The translations under genes and the position numbers were made by a program. Of a DNA stretch of 64,000 bases, positions 33,406 through 45,000 are shown piece by piece (the stretch's first letter is position 1; the number at the start of each line of letters is the position of its first letter). The notes below the pieces were generated by a model that was given only the letters and a program-made list of their open reading frames with translations, searched no databases and was not told the DNA's origin. Source of the DNA: Odiellus spinosus (Eukaryota > Arthropoda > Arachnida > Opiliones > Phalangiidae); NCBI GenBank assembly GCA_963920705.1, contig OY987228.1:1736001-1800000 (forward strand), written 5' to 3'.

Positions 33406-36400
33406 ATGAGTAGCCAAGAATCGGACAGCGATCAGGATGAACAGCCATTAGATTTAAGTTTAAAAAGTAACCCAAAACAATTTTATTCTATTGATAAAAT
33501 TCTAGCTCAACACTCGCGGAAATACAAATGTCAGCAGGTAGAAGGTAAAGTGCGCTTCAAAAATTTGGATCAAATTAAACTGACTGAAATTCACGAAACT
33601 TTTGTCAGTATTATAAACTCTTTACTGTACGAATTGTTACGGGACTACCAAGGGTACAATCGAGTACGCTTCTGTATTCGCTCGGATGAATTGGATAGCC
33701 CGATTAACCTGGCCTTTATGAACATAAATGACCTAACAGCCGAGAGAGTTATTCGAGCTATTAGTCAAGTAGCGCAATCGAACCAAAATTTTCATCTTGA
33801 GAGTTCACTAACTTTTGACGTGGTTCTATTACAATGTGACGTCCCAGTTGGCGGTCTCCAAAAAGGTTTGAATCGTCGAAATATTGTCCCTTTTGACACG
33901 TTTATTAAAATCAATCCCAATTACATTTATCTGGAAAATGATGATCATTTATGTTTCGGCCGAGCTTTGGCTATTGGCATCTTTTTAGCCGATCTCCGGG
34001 TCGAGAAAAGAAAGAACAAAGCCTTCAAACTGAACAAAGAGCAGACATATTTTTATAAAGAAATGCGAGACAGTACGAAGGATGTACAGAAACAAGAAGC
34101 TCTACTCTTATACCATAATGCCAAAATCGAACCAGGGGCCGTTAACTTGAAAAGTATCGAAAAATTCCAACAATTTCTGGTCGACTACCAAATTATCATT
34201 ATTCGATTAGAAAATATTAATGAATTTTATTTTCGCGGTCCCTGGCGTGAAAAACAAATTTTTATGGTTATTGTGAACGATCACGTGCATATATTGAAGG
34301 ATTATCATTGTTTGAAGGGTGGCCAGTCCTATTGTTCAAAATGTTTAAAGATTTTTACTCGAAATAGTCAAATTAAAGAACACGATTGCGAGACGCGTGT
34401 GAATTGTAGTAGATGTCGTATGTTAAACGTTTTTCAAGAGGAAATTAACATTCCGTTACAGAGATGTCGCGACTGTGGGCGTTACTTTAGAGGTCCAGAT
34501 TGCTTCAATTTACATTTAGCTAACGGCACGTGTAAAAATTTTAAACGCTGCGTAAAATGCGGATTAGAATTGAAAGACAATCACGAATGTTCGAGACCCT
34601 GTAAAAATTGTCGGAGAAAACACGAAAAAAACCGTTGTTACGTCATGCCTTTGGATACCAAGTACGAAAAGAGACGTTATTGTTATTTTGACACTGAGAC
34701 TGTGACCAAAAATAACGAACATGTCCCAGTTCTGTTGGTTAGCGCCATGGAAAATGAAGATGACGGAGAATACACCTACAGTATATTTCGACTGCATTGA
34801 CCAGTTTATGGCGTACCTCTTCCAAACGAAAGATACCTATATTCAACACGCCACGAAACGTATGAAGAAAACGGTTCCAGTCTTTGACAACCTAACCTTA
34901 ATCGCTCACAATTTTATGGGCTTTGATAGTTTCTTCATTTTAAACGCCTTATTAAAAATGTCCATTACCCCTGATGTTGTCTTTAAAGGTAGCAAGCTGC
35001 TGGCCATCTTTCTGAACCAACAAAAAATGAAATTCTTGGATTCCTTTAATTTTGTGGCTCAACCTTTAAGATCGTTTCCCGCCACGTTTTCATTGGGGGA
35101 AAGCAAAAAAGAATTTTTCCCCTATACTTTTCATACTGAAGACACGTTATATTACGTCGGGCCTCTCCCTAGCAAAGACTATTTTCAACCTGAATACATG
35201 AAAGAAAAAGATTACGCCGAGTTTAGCCAGTGGTACGAAGAGAAGAAAAAGCAACCAGTCTATAATTTACGCGAAGAATTGGAGTATTACACAATCATGG
35301 ATGTCAAGGTGTTACAACAAGGAATGGATACCTTTCGAACATTATTCCAGCAAGAAACCGCTTACGACGTTATGAACATGAATGCTTTGACCATTGCCGG
35401 GGCTTGTACTAACATATTTCTGCACAAGTACCTGGAAGAATTTAGTTTAGGCGTTGTTCCGGCAAACGGATATGGAAACAATATCAAAGTCAAGCCGCAT
35501 TAAAGTGGTTGGCTTGGGAAGCGGAGAAACGTAACATCGATATACAAACCACCCTATCGTTGGGAGATGAAAAGAAAATTGGTCGTTTTCCGGTTGATGG
35601 ATATTGCGCTAATCCAGAAATCTTTTTCAATACGACGGGGAATTTTTTCACGGATGCCCGCTTCATACAAAGGGTAGCCAGTGGAATCCTTTGTTACAAG
35701 ATTCTTTCAAAAACCTGTGCGAAAGAACTTTAGATCGGGATGACGCCATCAAAACCGACGCCCCCAATGCCGAATACGTCCGAATCTGGAGCTGCGAATG
35801 GGAAGAAATGTTGAAGACTAACCATGAGTTAAAAACATTCTGCAAATCTTTATCTTTTCGCGAACCAATTGGTCCGAAATCCGCTTTAAACGGCGGTCGG
35901 ACAGAAGGTCTCGTTTTGTATCGAAAGGCTCAACCGGATGAGAAGATCTTATTCTACGATATAATGAGTCTTTACCCCTTTGTCTGTAAGTACCGTGACT
36001 ATCCAAAGTTACAATCGGAAGTAATTAAAAAAAAATTTAATTACGAAACAAATTTTTATTTTGGATTAATGTCTTGCAAGATTTTGGCACCAAAAAACGC
36101 CTATATACCAGCCTTACCTTTTCGAACAAGGGGTAAACTTTTCTTTGCCTTATGTAAGATATGCGTGGAAAACGATCTTGAGTCTTGCACCCACAGTGAT
36201 CAAGAAAGGGCTTTCGACGGCTGCTGGACGAGTGTTGAAATATACAATGCCGTGGAATTTGGATACGTCATAATGGAAATTTTCGAAGTTCATCACTACG
36301 CTGAAAGATACCGCTACGTTAAAGTGGAGGATCCAGGTATCTTTGGAGGGTACATCAATACCTTTTTGAAGCTGAAAATTCAAAATTCGGGATGGCCGAG

Positions 36401-37227
36401 AGAAGTGAAAACGGAAGCCGAAAAATCGGAATATTTGAAGGCGATCAAGGAGAGGGAAGACATTGATATTAAAGCTGAGTATGTGACGTGCAACACCCCT
36501 CTCAGAACTCTTGCCAAGCTAGCGCTCAACTGCAATTGGGGACGTATCTGCATGTCCCACGACAAGCCCAAGACGGTCTTTGTCAAAACCTACGAAGCCT
36601 ACATATCCATTGTCACAGACCCGACTATCGAACTGACCGATATGCGACCTTTCAATGACGAAGTTTGTATGTTGTCTTACAAGTTCAAGAAAGATTTTTG
36701 TCCGACGTACTACAAAGGTTCGCCTGTGGTTGGTTGCTTCGTTAGCTCCTATGGTCGCATTGTCTTGTTTCAAACTTTGCAACAGTTGGGGACCAGGATT
36801 TTATATTATGACACTGACTCGGTTTTTTTTTGTCCGAAAGAACAATGACGAAACAAATTTTCCACCCATCGGTCAGTTTATGGGAGACTGGACCGATGAA
36901 GTTCCGGTTACTTATATCACTGAATTTGTTAGTTCAGGACCCAAATCGTGTAGCTACAAAACAGCCGACGGTAAAAGCGTCACGAAAATGAAAGGCATTT
37001 CCCTAAATCGAAAAAATGAAGAAATCATCAATTTTGATTCGATAAAAGCGGCCTTGGACAAACCAGAAACCACGTACTCGGTGGAGGTCCCCTTTAACGT
37101 GGTGCGCAACAAGAGTCAGGCGAAGCTTTTTCTGGGTAATTTAAAGAAGACTTTTGGTGTCACCTTTAATAAAAGAATTATCAAAGATGATTACTCGACA
37201 GTGCCCTTTGGATATTCGAACGAATAA
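33406..37227 (+). pseudogene. Protein-primed DNA polymerase B, unit 3 copy
   Basis: Start ATG at 33406. The N-terminal domain (acidic start, DHLCFGRALAIG segment, CSKC zinc fingers up to about 34640) is unbroken here and shows what the 79-bp deletion removed in unit 2. Breaks: 8 bases lost near 34790, 4 lost near 35485, 1 lost near 35622, and nine T (36823-36831) in place of eight right after motif C. The open pieces are 33406-34800, 34721-35503, 35691-36848 and 36655-37227. A full locus would be near 1,270 codons, within the range of Polinton polymerases. Decayed, non-functional. Confidence 0.92.
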
Positions 37228-37228
37228 G

Positions 37229-37654
37229 ATGTATCGTGAAAGTAAAAGATTGGAGACCTTTAACAATATCAATTGGTTGACGGCCTCGAAACGTTTGCCA
37301 CGTCACTCGTATCTAGCTACGGAACTAGCTGAAGCGGGTTTTTTCTACTTGAACGAAGGCTGTAAGACTAGATGTTTCTGTTGTCACAATGAATTTGACT
37401 GGAGCGAAAGCAGTAGCGATGAATATCCACTGAGCGTACATCAAAGAGAAGCCCCGTTTTGCGCCTTTTTACTCGATCAGGATAAAACTAATTTGAAAGC
37501 GTACGAAGAAGCCCATCAAGAAAAATTGGCCAAGGAAGCTGTGGAAAAACTGACCATTTTGATGAAAAACAAACATATTTTGAGGTTTGTGGAAGCATTA
37601 CGCGAGGTGGTATTAGATGGATTTGGAAAAGAGTATAAAAAAGGTGACATTTGA
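37229..37654 (+). CDS. BIR protein, unit 3
   Basis: 141 residues, same start context as unit 1 (TAAGATG after the polymerase). The CxxC-x18-H-x6-C zinc site is kept. Differences from unit 1 include His22 to Arg and Glu to Lys near the C terminus. Open and unbroken. Confidence 0.85.
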   Translation: MYRESKRLETFNNINWLTASKRLPRHSYLATELAEAGFFYLNEGCKTRCFCCHNEFDWSESSSDEYPLSVHQREAPFCAFLLDQDKTNLKAYEEAHQEKLAKEAVEKLTILMKNKHILRFVEALREVVLDGFGKEYKKGDI

Positions 37655-37811
37655 CGAGATAACGGTTATTTGGTATATCCCTGTCGAGGATCGGATCAAT
37701 TGGAATTTTGTCAATCATTTCCGTTTTAAAAAGAGAATTAAAGATTTTGAGCTTAAATTTCAAAAATGTCGTGTCGAATCAAATTTCAAACCCCAATGCA
37801 GCTGTTGGTGA
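37617..37811 (+). CDS. PPP1R15/GADD34-like mini-protein, unit 3
   Basis: 64 residues with the KVTF motif at 9-12 and the R-F-x2-R-I block. One change before the motif (Met7 to Ile) and one near the end (Arg to Lys). Overlaps the BIR and ATPase frames as in unit 1. Confidence 0.6.
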   Translation: MDLEKSIKKVTFDEITVIWYIPVEDRINWNFVNHFRFKKRIKDFELKFQKCRVESNFKPQCSCW

Positions 37812-37840
37812 GTGGTCGAACCATGTGTGGTAAAACCACC

Positions 37841-39340
37841 AGGGAGGCTATTCTCTAAAAAAATCCCAAGCATTCGAATTCGGAGAGTTCGAATCATTCG
37901 CATCGCCCTCATTCGGGTTTGGTACAAAAAAGCCTATTCTCTAACCCTTATTCGAATGGTGATTCGGATCCCTTCGAGCCCGAATCCGAATCATAGTGTA
38001 CGTAATTTTTATGTGGAGAAAGTAGGAGATCGCGAGGTATTATTTCACTCTTATTGGTTAGAATTCGGGCGGGAATACTTAATAATATTTAGATTTTTAA
38101 AATAATAGTTTTGGGACATTATTCAACTCGATCAAATGTGTTTGATTTCTTGGGAAATTTAGCATTATTATATTGATCAATTTATGAATATGCATCTTAG
38201 TTATTTTTATTTTTTAAATTTAATGAAACTGAGAGTGTAAACTTTTTTGAAATTAAGGGTTAGTAAAGGCATAATGATTCTTCATTCAATAAACGATTAA
38301 ATAAAATTATAATTTCAGACTTATGTAGTTTATATGGTTTTCATAATACCATTGGTTTAAATAACCATTTTAATTTAAATTTAGATGGCAATAAAAATAC
38401 CAATCGTTGGTATTTATCTAGAAGAATCCTTTCATGAAATAAATTTGATACGTAATAAAACAATAATTCAGAGTAATGCTCCAAATTATAAAATTTAATA
38501 TTAATTTAATTTAAATACGATCATCTAGCGTACTAGACTTAATTATTAGATTTAATATCAATATAAAATAAATTCAATCATCTAGCGTTAAACTTTTATG
38601 TTATTTAATTTAAAATAAATGCAATCATCTACCGTTAAACTTAAAATGATTAGATTTAATTTAAAATAAATACAATCATTTAGCGAAAAGCGTAGAATTA
38701 TTGACTAACAAAAAAAAATCGCCGGCAAGTTGGTATACGTTTACGCTTAAAATATTGGTAGCCGCCAGGGTCCAAATTCTCGAAGCTCCGTCAAAATTCG
38801 ACGGTCAAATTCAAAAATATTGGCAAGAGCCTCGGACAGTCGGACGGAGCCAGCGAATATCTCTAGACTCTACCAACCTTGGGACGGAGCCGGTTATTAT
38901 CAACCAAGGCCTAAAAACATTGACTCGTTAACCTTACCTATTCAACCGAAAAATCTAAGATAAACGTAAATAGATGGGCCCCCACGCAATCGACACGTTT
39001 AAGGTACAATTCTAATTAATTGACCACGGGTAGTTTTTTATTGCCGCAAATTTGATTATTTTTATTTGTAGTTGATGAAACATGGCGGTTAAATTTTACG
39101 TACAAACACCTTGAGACGAGGAGAGACGGGGCTGAAAGAAAGGGGGAAAACACTCAAAAAGAGAGGAAACTTGATTCGGACGGCTCTATCGGCCGCCGAG
39201 TGGTTCGAATCAACCCGAACCGAATGATTCGCATTCGAACCCTACAGAATACGCTTATTTGTATTTTTGGCCCAGGCAACCCGAATTCCGAATGATTCGA
39301 GCAGCTTTCGATCCGAATGAAGTTAGAGAATAGACTCCCT
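37841..39340. mobile_element. 1.5-kb terminal-inverted-repeat element inserted in ATPase, unit 3 only
   Basis: Ends are AGGGAGGCTATTCTCTAA and, inverted, AGGGAGTCTATTCTCTAA (17 of 18 match). Subterminal regions on both sides are rich in ATTCG/CGAAT. No target-site duplication is visible: the uninterrupted site ACCACCTGGATAT is simply opened around its T. There is no transposase frame, so the element is non-autonomous. It is absent from units 1 and 4, so it inserted after amplification. Confidence 0.85.
38510..38695. repeat. Degenerate tandem repeat inside the inserted element
   Basis: Four imperfect copies of about 50-60 bp, each with AATCATCTAGCGTTAAAC-like core (near 38520, 38577, 38625, 38680). 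AT-rich and non-coding. Confidence 0.7.
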
Positions 39341-39878
39341 GGATATTTAACCTTTTAAAAAACGCCGAGACTTTAATTGAACCACCACCCAATAGGATCG
39401 TGTACTGTTATAAAGAGTACCAACCAAAATTTAAAGACATGCAGAAAGAAATAAAAAATTTAGAGTTTATTGAGGGATTGCCCCCAGAAGATCCCAATTT
39501 TTGGGATGAAAATTTGCATAATTTTTTAATTATTGATGACTTGGCCTTTACCTGCTATAATAACGCGCACATTGCTAATATCTATTGTGTTTCCTCGCAC
39601 CATAAAAATGTGTCAGTGGCTTTGTTAACTCAAAATCTATTTGGACAAGGAAAAGAAAGCCGAACAATTAGCCTTAATTCCTCGTATATCATATGTTTCA
39701 AAAATCCTCGTGATGGAAGTCAAATAAACTACTTGAGTAGACAAATATTTCCCCATAACAAAAATCTCGTGGCCAAAGCTTTTCATCTAGTGACGGCTGC
39801 TAATCCATTTTCTTACTTATGTATAGATTTAAAACAAAATATGCCTGACGAGTTACGTTTAAGAAGTAACCTATTCCC

Positions 39879-40352
39879 TCACGAAGAGGACGCCGCTTGC
39901 GAAGTCAACAGATTCGATATCGCTTGTGACAAACGCTGGGTCTGACTGCTTGATGCTCCGGCTGATATCTGAGGTGGAGGGGTAGGAGTCCGTGATATAG
40001 AAGCAAGCGGTGTAGACGTACCAGTTGACGACAACGCTAAGGCGGGAGAAGTTGTAAAACTCGGAAACCAGCTCGGTGTAGGTGTAATTTGCGTCGGTCC
40101 GGTCAATGGTGGCGCTGGTGTTGATATTGGTGCCGTCAGACTGGCTGGGTAGTTCTGCACGTTGACGGAGGGAGGTTCTATTAAACTTTTCATGGTCAAA
40201 AATTGTTGTAGTGTCGTCAAATAGTGTCGAAGTTTGTTTTCGGGTGACATGTTCATTTTCAAAATCCTCTTTATTTCACGATCAAGAGCTGAGGCTTCTT
40301 TACCCGCTTCCGAGGAAAGAGCCGTTTCTGGTAACAAAACCATTCGCTTCAT
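39879..40352 (-). CDS. Pro/Ser/Thr-rich Polinton/adintovirus-type protein
   Basis: 157 residues. It opens MKRMVLLPE, followed by a helical block to about residue 55 and a long low-complexity Pro/Ser/Thr tail. This start and layout recall, from memory, a small protein often encoded beside the pX-like protein in Polintons and adintoviruses. It overlaps the upstream pX-like gene by ATGA. The last five codons lie in sequence shared with the ATPase 3' end, so its true C terminus may be cut by the junction. It is the only copy in the window. Confidence 0.6.
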   Translation of the reverse strand: MKRMVLLPETALSSEAGKEASALDREIKRILKMNMSPENKLRHYLTTLQQFLTMKSLIEPPSVNVQNYPASLTAPISTPAPPLTGPTQITPTPSWFPSFTTSPALALSSTGTSTPLASISRTPTPPPQISAGASSSQTQRLSQAISNLLTSQAASSS

Positions 40353-40914
40353 CGTACCAGAGAAGAAATTGTTGAAATCAGGGTCGGTACCAGAGCACCG
40401 ATTAAACCGGGCAACATACCTCCAGCTTGTTTTATATACAATTTCCGATTCGTTTGGGTGGTCCCCCGTTTACTGCCTAATTGACGGACAAGACCTCGGT
40501 GCTGTTTTAGGTACAACCGGGCTTCCTCAGGTATCTCAATGTTACCGCGTAACAAGTTAAAAAACGTTTTGTTGATTGATTTAATTTGAGGGGCCTTGGC
40601 TCTTTTCAAAAACTGCTCTAGTTTTCCACCTCCTTTTTGACTAACGTTGACCAACCTCCGTAAGAAATGCAAGTGTTTCTTCAGGGGATGCCGTTGTCTG
40701 GTAAATCTGGTGTGGGTCCGTAAAGCCCTCTGAGCGTTCCGTAATAAAACTTTTTTCAGTAATGATATTGGTTTTCGCTTGCTCCGCAAACGTCTTGAGG
40801 TACGTTTTCTCAACATGTTCTTTTAAAGTCAAGATCCGTAATAACACTTTTATTGAAGAAACAAGTTTATTTATTTGTCATTGCAAACAATGATCATATT
40901 ACCCATAGGTTACT
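39899..40914. other. Bridge segment joining units 3 and 4
   Basis: About 1 kb not found elsewhere in the window. It carries two minus-strand genes. On its right edge it meets the unit 4 ATPase within AACCTAT; on its left, the unit 3 ATPase just after GCCGCTT. It is either the true downstream part of the element (kept by one unit) or sequence between two truncated copies. Confidence 0.7.
40349..40816 (-). CDS. pX-like core/membrane-active protein of Polinton/adintovirus type
   Basis: 155 residues. A very basic N terminus (Arg/Lys-rich, residues 1-50), a helical middle with a L..L..GN....E block, and a C-terminal GGMLPGLIGALVPTLI hydrophobic stretch. The GG-hydrophobic end after an H..L.R.L helix is the hallmark of the adenovirus-pX/pVI-like protein of Polintons and adintoviruses (recognised from memory of the family). 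It presumably compacts DNA or disrupts membranes in the virion. Its stop overlaps the next start (ATGA). AATAAA signals precede it at about 40848-40875 on the same strand, consistent with the end of the ATPase transcript. Confidence 0.7.
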   Translation of the reverse strand: MLRKRTSRRLRSKRKPISLLKKVLLRNAQRALRTHTRFTRQRHPLKKHLHFLRRLVNVSQKGGGKLEQFLKRAKAPQIKSINKTFFNLLRGNIEIPEEARLYLKQHRGLVRQLGSKRGTTQTNRKLYIKQAGGMLPGLIGALVPTLISTISSLVR

Positions 40915-41513
40915 TCTTAAACGTAACTCGTCAGGCATATTTTGTTTTAAATCTATACATAAGTAAGAAAATGGATTAGCATCCGTCACTAGATGAAAAG
41001 CTTTGGCCACGAGATTTTTGTTATGGGGAAATATTTGTCTACTCAAGTAGTTTATTTGACTTCCATCACGAGGATTTTTGAAACATATGATATACGAGGA
41101 ATTAAGGCTAATTGTTCGGCTTTCTTTTCCTTGTCCAAATAGATTTTGAGTTAACAAAGCCACTGACACATTTTTATGGTGCGAGGAAACACAATAGATA
41201 TTAGCAATGTGCGCGTTATTATAGCAGGTAAAAGCCAAGTCATCAATAATTAAAAAATTATGCAAATTTTCATCCCAAAAATTGGGATCTTCTGGGGGCA
41301 AACCCTCAATAAACTCTAAATTTTTTATTTCTTTCTGCATGTCTTTAAATTTTGGTTGGTACTCTTTATAACAGTACACGATCCTATTGGGTGGTGGTTC
41401 AATTAAAGTCCGGCGTTTCTTAAAAGGTTAAATATCCAGGTGGTTTTACCACACATGGTTGGACCACTCACCAACAGCTGCATTGGGGTTTGAAATTTGA
41501 TTCGACACGACAT
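40894..41513 (-). pseudogene. Packaging ATPase, unit 4
   Basis: Start at 41513, Walker A present. A net loss of one base near 41410 (CCGGAC against CTGAGAC) shifts frame after about 34 codons; the rest, including Walker B, is open from 41379. The end differs from units 1 and 3: after LRLRSNL it reads WVI and stops, because the native end was replaced at the bridge junction. Confidence 0.88.
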
Positions 41514-41662
41514 TTTTGAAATTTAAGCTCAAAATCTTTAATTCTCTTTTTAAAACGGAAATGATTGACAAAATTCCAATTGATCCGATCCTCGACAGGG
41601 ATATACCAAATAACCGTTATCTAGTCAAATGTCACCTTTTTTATACTCTTTTCCAAATCCAT
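41468..41662 (-). pseudogene. PPP1R15/GADD34-like mini-ORF, unit 4 (nonsense)
   Basis: The same frame as in units 1 and 3, interrupted by TAG at 41621-41623 directly after the KVTF motif (GAG in the other copies). The downstream R-F-x2-R-I block is still readable. Confidence 0.6.
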
Positions 41663-42038
41663 CTAATACCACCTCGCGTAATGCTTCCACAAACCTCAAA
41701 ATATGTTTGTTTTTCATCAAAATGGTCAGTTTTTCCACAGCTTCCTTGGCCAATTTTTCTTGATGGGCTTCTTCGTACGCTTTCAAATTAGTTTTATCCT
41801 GATCGAGTAAAAAGGCGCAAAACGGCGCTTCTCTTTGATGTACGCTCAGTGGATATTCATCGCTACTGCTTTCGCTCCAGTCAAATTCATTGTGACAACA
41901 GAAACATCTAGTCTTACAGCCTTCGTTCAAGTAGAAAAAACCCGCTTCAGCTAGATACGAGTGACGTGGCAAATGTTTCGAGGCCGTCAACCAATTGATA
42001 TTGTTAAAGGTCTCCAATCTTTTACTTTCACGATACAT
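41625..42038 (-). CDS. BIR protein, unit 4 (four residues shorter)
   Basis: 137 residues. A 12-bp in-frame deletion removes four residues (TELA) just before the AGFFYL block; the CxxC/H/C zinc ligands remain. It is otherwise open, downstream of the polymerase by one base. Confidence 0.82.
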   Translation of the reverse strand: MYRESKRLETFNNINWLTASKHLPRHSYLAEAGFFYLNEGCKTRCFCCHNEFDWSESSSDEYPLSVHQREAPFCAFLLDQDKTNLKAYEEAHQEKLAKEAVEKLTILMKNKHILRFVEALREVVLDGFGKEYKKGDI

Positions 42039-42039
42039 C

Positions 42040-45000
42040 TTATTCGTTCGAATATCCAAAGGGCACTGTCGAGTAATCATCTTTGATAATTCTTTTATTA
42101 AAGGTGACACCAAAAGTCTTCTTTAAATTACCCAGAAAAAGCTTCTCCTGACTCTTGTTACGCACCACGTTAAAGGGGACCTCCACCGAGTACGTGGTTT
42201 CTGGTTTGTCCAAGGCCGCTTTTATCGAATCAAAATTGATGATTTCTTCATTTTTTCGATTTAGGGAAATGCCTTTCATTTTCGTGACGCTTTTACCGTC
42301 GGCTGTTTTGTAGCTACACGATTTGGGTCCTGAACTAACAAATTCAGTGATATAAGTACCCGGAACTTCATCGGTCCAGTCTCCCATAAACTGACCGATG
42401 GGTGGAAAATTTGTTTCGTCATTGTTCTTTCGGACAAAAAAAACCGAGTCAGTGTCATAATATAAAATCCTGGTCCCCAACTGTTGCAAAGTTTGAAACA
42501 AGACAATGCGACCATAGGAGCTAACGAAGCAACCAACCACAGGCGAACCTTTGTAGTACGTCGGACAAAAATCTTTCTTGAACTTGTAAGACAACATACA
42601 AACTTCGTCATTGAAAGGTCGCATATCGGTCAGTTCGATAGTCGGGTCTGTGACAATGGATATGTAGGCTTCGTAGGTTTTGACAAAGACCGTCTTGGGC
42701 TTGTCGTGGGACATGCAGTGACGTCCCCAATTGCAGTTGAGCGCTAGCTTGGCAAGAGTTCTGAGAGGGGTGTTGCACGTCACATACTCAGCTTTAATAT
42801 CAATGTCTTCCCTCTCCTTGATCGCCTTCAAATATTCCGATTTTTCGGCTTCCGTTTTCACTTCTCTCGGCCATCCCGAATTTTGAATTTTCAGCTTCAA
42901 AAAGGTATTGATGTACCCTCCAAAGAAACCTGGATCCTCCCCCTTAACGTAGCGGTATCTTTCAGCGTAGTGATGAACTTCGAAAATTTCCATTATGACG
43001 TATCCAAATTCCACGGCATTGTATATTTCAACACTCGTCCAGCAGCCGTCGAAAGCCCTTTCTTGATCACTGTGGGTGCAAGACTTAAGATCGTTTTCCA
43101 CGCATGTCTTACATAAGGCAAAGAAAAGTTTACCCCTTGTTCGAAAAGGTAAGGCTGGTATATAGGCGTTTTTTGGTGCCAAAATCTTGCAAGACATTAA
43201 TCCAAAATAAAAATTTGTTTCGTAATTAAAATTTTTTTAATTACTTCCGGGTGTAACTTTGGATAGTCACGGTACTTACAGACAAAGGGGTAAAGACTCA
43301 TTATATCGTAGAATAAGATCTTCTCCTCCGGTTGAGCCTTTCGATACAAAACGAGACCTTCTGTCCGACCGCCGTTTAAAGCGGATTTCGGACCAATTGG
43401 TTCGCGAAAAGATAAAGATTTGCAGAATGTTTTTAACTCATGGTTAGTCTTCAACATTTCTTCCCATTCGCAGCTCCAGATTCGGACGTATTCGGCATTG
43501 GGGGCGTCGGTTTTGATGGCGTCATCCCGATCTAAAGTTCTTTCGTACAGGTTTTTGAAAGAATCTTGTAACAAAGGATTCCACTGGCTACCCTTTGTAT
43601 GAAGCGGGCATCCGTGAAAAAAGTCCCCGTCGTATTGAAAAATGATTTCTGGATTAGCGCAATATCCATCAACCGGAAAACGACCAATTTTCTTTTCACC
43701 TCCCAACGATAGGGTGGTTTGTATATCGATGTTACGTTTCTCCGCTTCCCAAGCCAACCACTTTAATGCGGCTTGACTTTGATTGATATTGTTTCCATAT
43801 CCGTTTGCCGGAACAACGCCTAAACTAAATTCTTCCAGGTACTTGTGCAGAAATATGGTAGTACAAGCCCCGGCAATGGTCAAAGCATTCATGTTCATAA
43901 CGTCGTAAGCGGTTTCTTGCTGGAATAATCTTCGAAAGGTATCCATTCCTTGTTGTAACACCTTGACATCCATGATTGTGTAATACTCCAATTCTTCGCG
44001 TAAATTATAGACTGGTTGCTTTTTCTTCTCTTCGTACCACTGGCTAAACTCGGCGTAATCTTTTTCTTTCATGTATTCAGGTTGAAAATAGTCTTTGCTA
44101 GGGAGAGGCCCGACGTAATCTAACGTGTCTTCAGTATGAAAAGTATAGGGGAAAAATTCTTTTTTGCTTTCCCCCAATGAAAACGTGGCGGGAAACGATC
44201 TTAAAGGTTGAGCCACAAAATTAAAGGAATCCAAGAATTTCATTTTTTGTTGGTTCAGAAAGATGGCCAGCAGCTTGCTACCTTTAAAGACAACATCAGG
44301 GGTAATGGACATTTTTAATAAGGCGTTTAAAATGAAGAAACTATCAAAGCCCATAAAATTGTGAGCGATTAAGGTTAGGTTTTCAAAGACTGGAACCGTT
44401 TTCTTCATACGTTTCGTGGCGTGTTGAATATAGGTATCTTTCGTTTGGAAGAGGTACGCCATAAACTGGTCAATGCAGTCAAACCCTCGAAATATACTGT
44501 AGGTGTATTCTCCGTCTTCTTCATTTTCCATGGCGCTAACCAACAGAACTGGGACATGTTCGTTATTTTTGGTCACAGTCTCTTGTGTCAAAATAACAAT
44601 AACGTCTCTTTTCGTACTTGGTATCCAAAGGCATGACGTAACAACGGTTTTTTTCGTGTTTTCTCCGACAATTTTTACAGGGTCTCGAACATTCGTGATT
44701 GTCTTTCAATTCTAATCCGCATTTTACGCAGCGTTTAAAATTTTTACACGTGCCGTTAGCTAAATGTAAATTGAAGCAATCTGGACCTCTAAAGTAAGGC
44801 TACAATTCAGTAGTAATCTACTACAATTCACACGCGTCTCGCAATCGTGTTCTTTAATTTGACTATTTCGAGTAAAAATCTTTAAACATTTTGAACAATA
44901 GGACTGGCCACCCTACAAACAATGATAATCCTTCAATATATGCACGTGATCGTTCACAATAACCATAAAAATTTGTTTTTCACGCCAGGGACCGCGAAAA

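Larger units (their letters stand above)
21928..39898 (+). repeat. Amplicon unit 3 (plus orientation)
   Basis: Complete unit from the spacer edge (AATTCTCAAAGG) to the 3' end of the ATPase gene, including a private 1.5-kb insertion. It mirrors unit 2 across spacer S. Confidence 0.9.
37766..39945 (+). pseudogene. Packaging ATPase, unit 3, split by a 1.5-kb insertion
   Basis: The first 25 codons, including Walker A, lie at 37766-37840. The rest, including Walker B FLIIDD, resumes at 39341. The insertion makes the gene non-functional. The frame ends at 39945 in bridge sequence; native-looking sequence stops at 39898. An FPHEEDA ending resembles the usual FP(D/H)E C terminus of the family. Confidence 0.88.

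Noticed and set aside
38701..38931. 76-codon frame inside the inserted element
   Set aside because: Too short, no transposase motif, no homologous frame elsewhere in the window.
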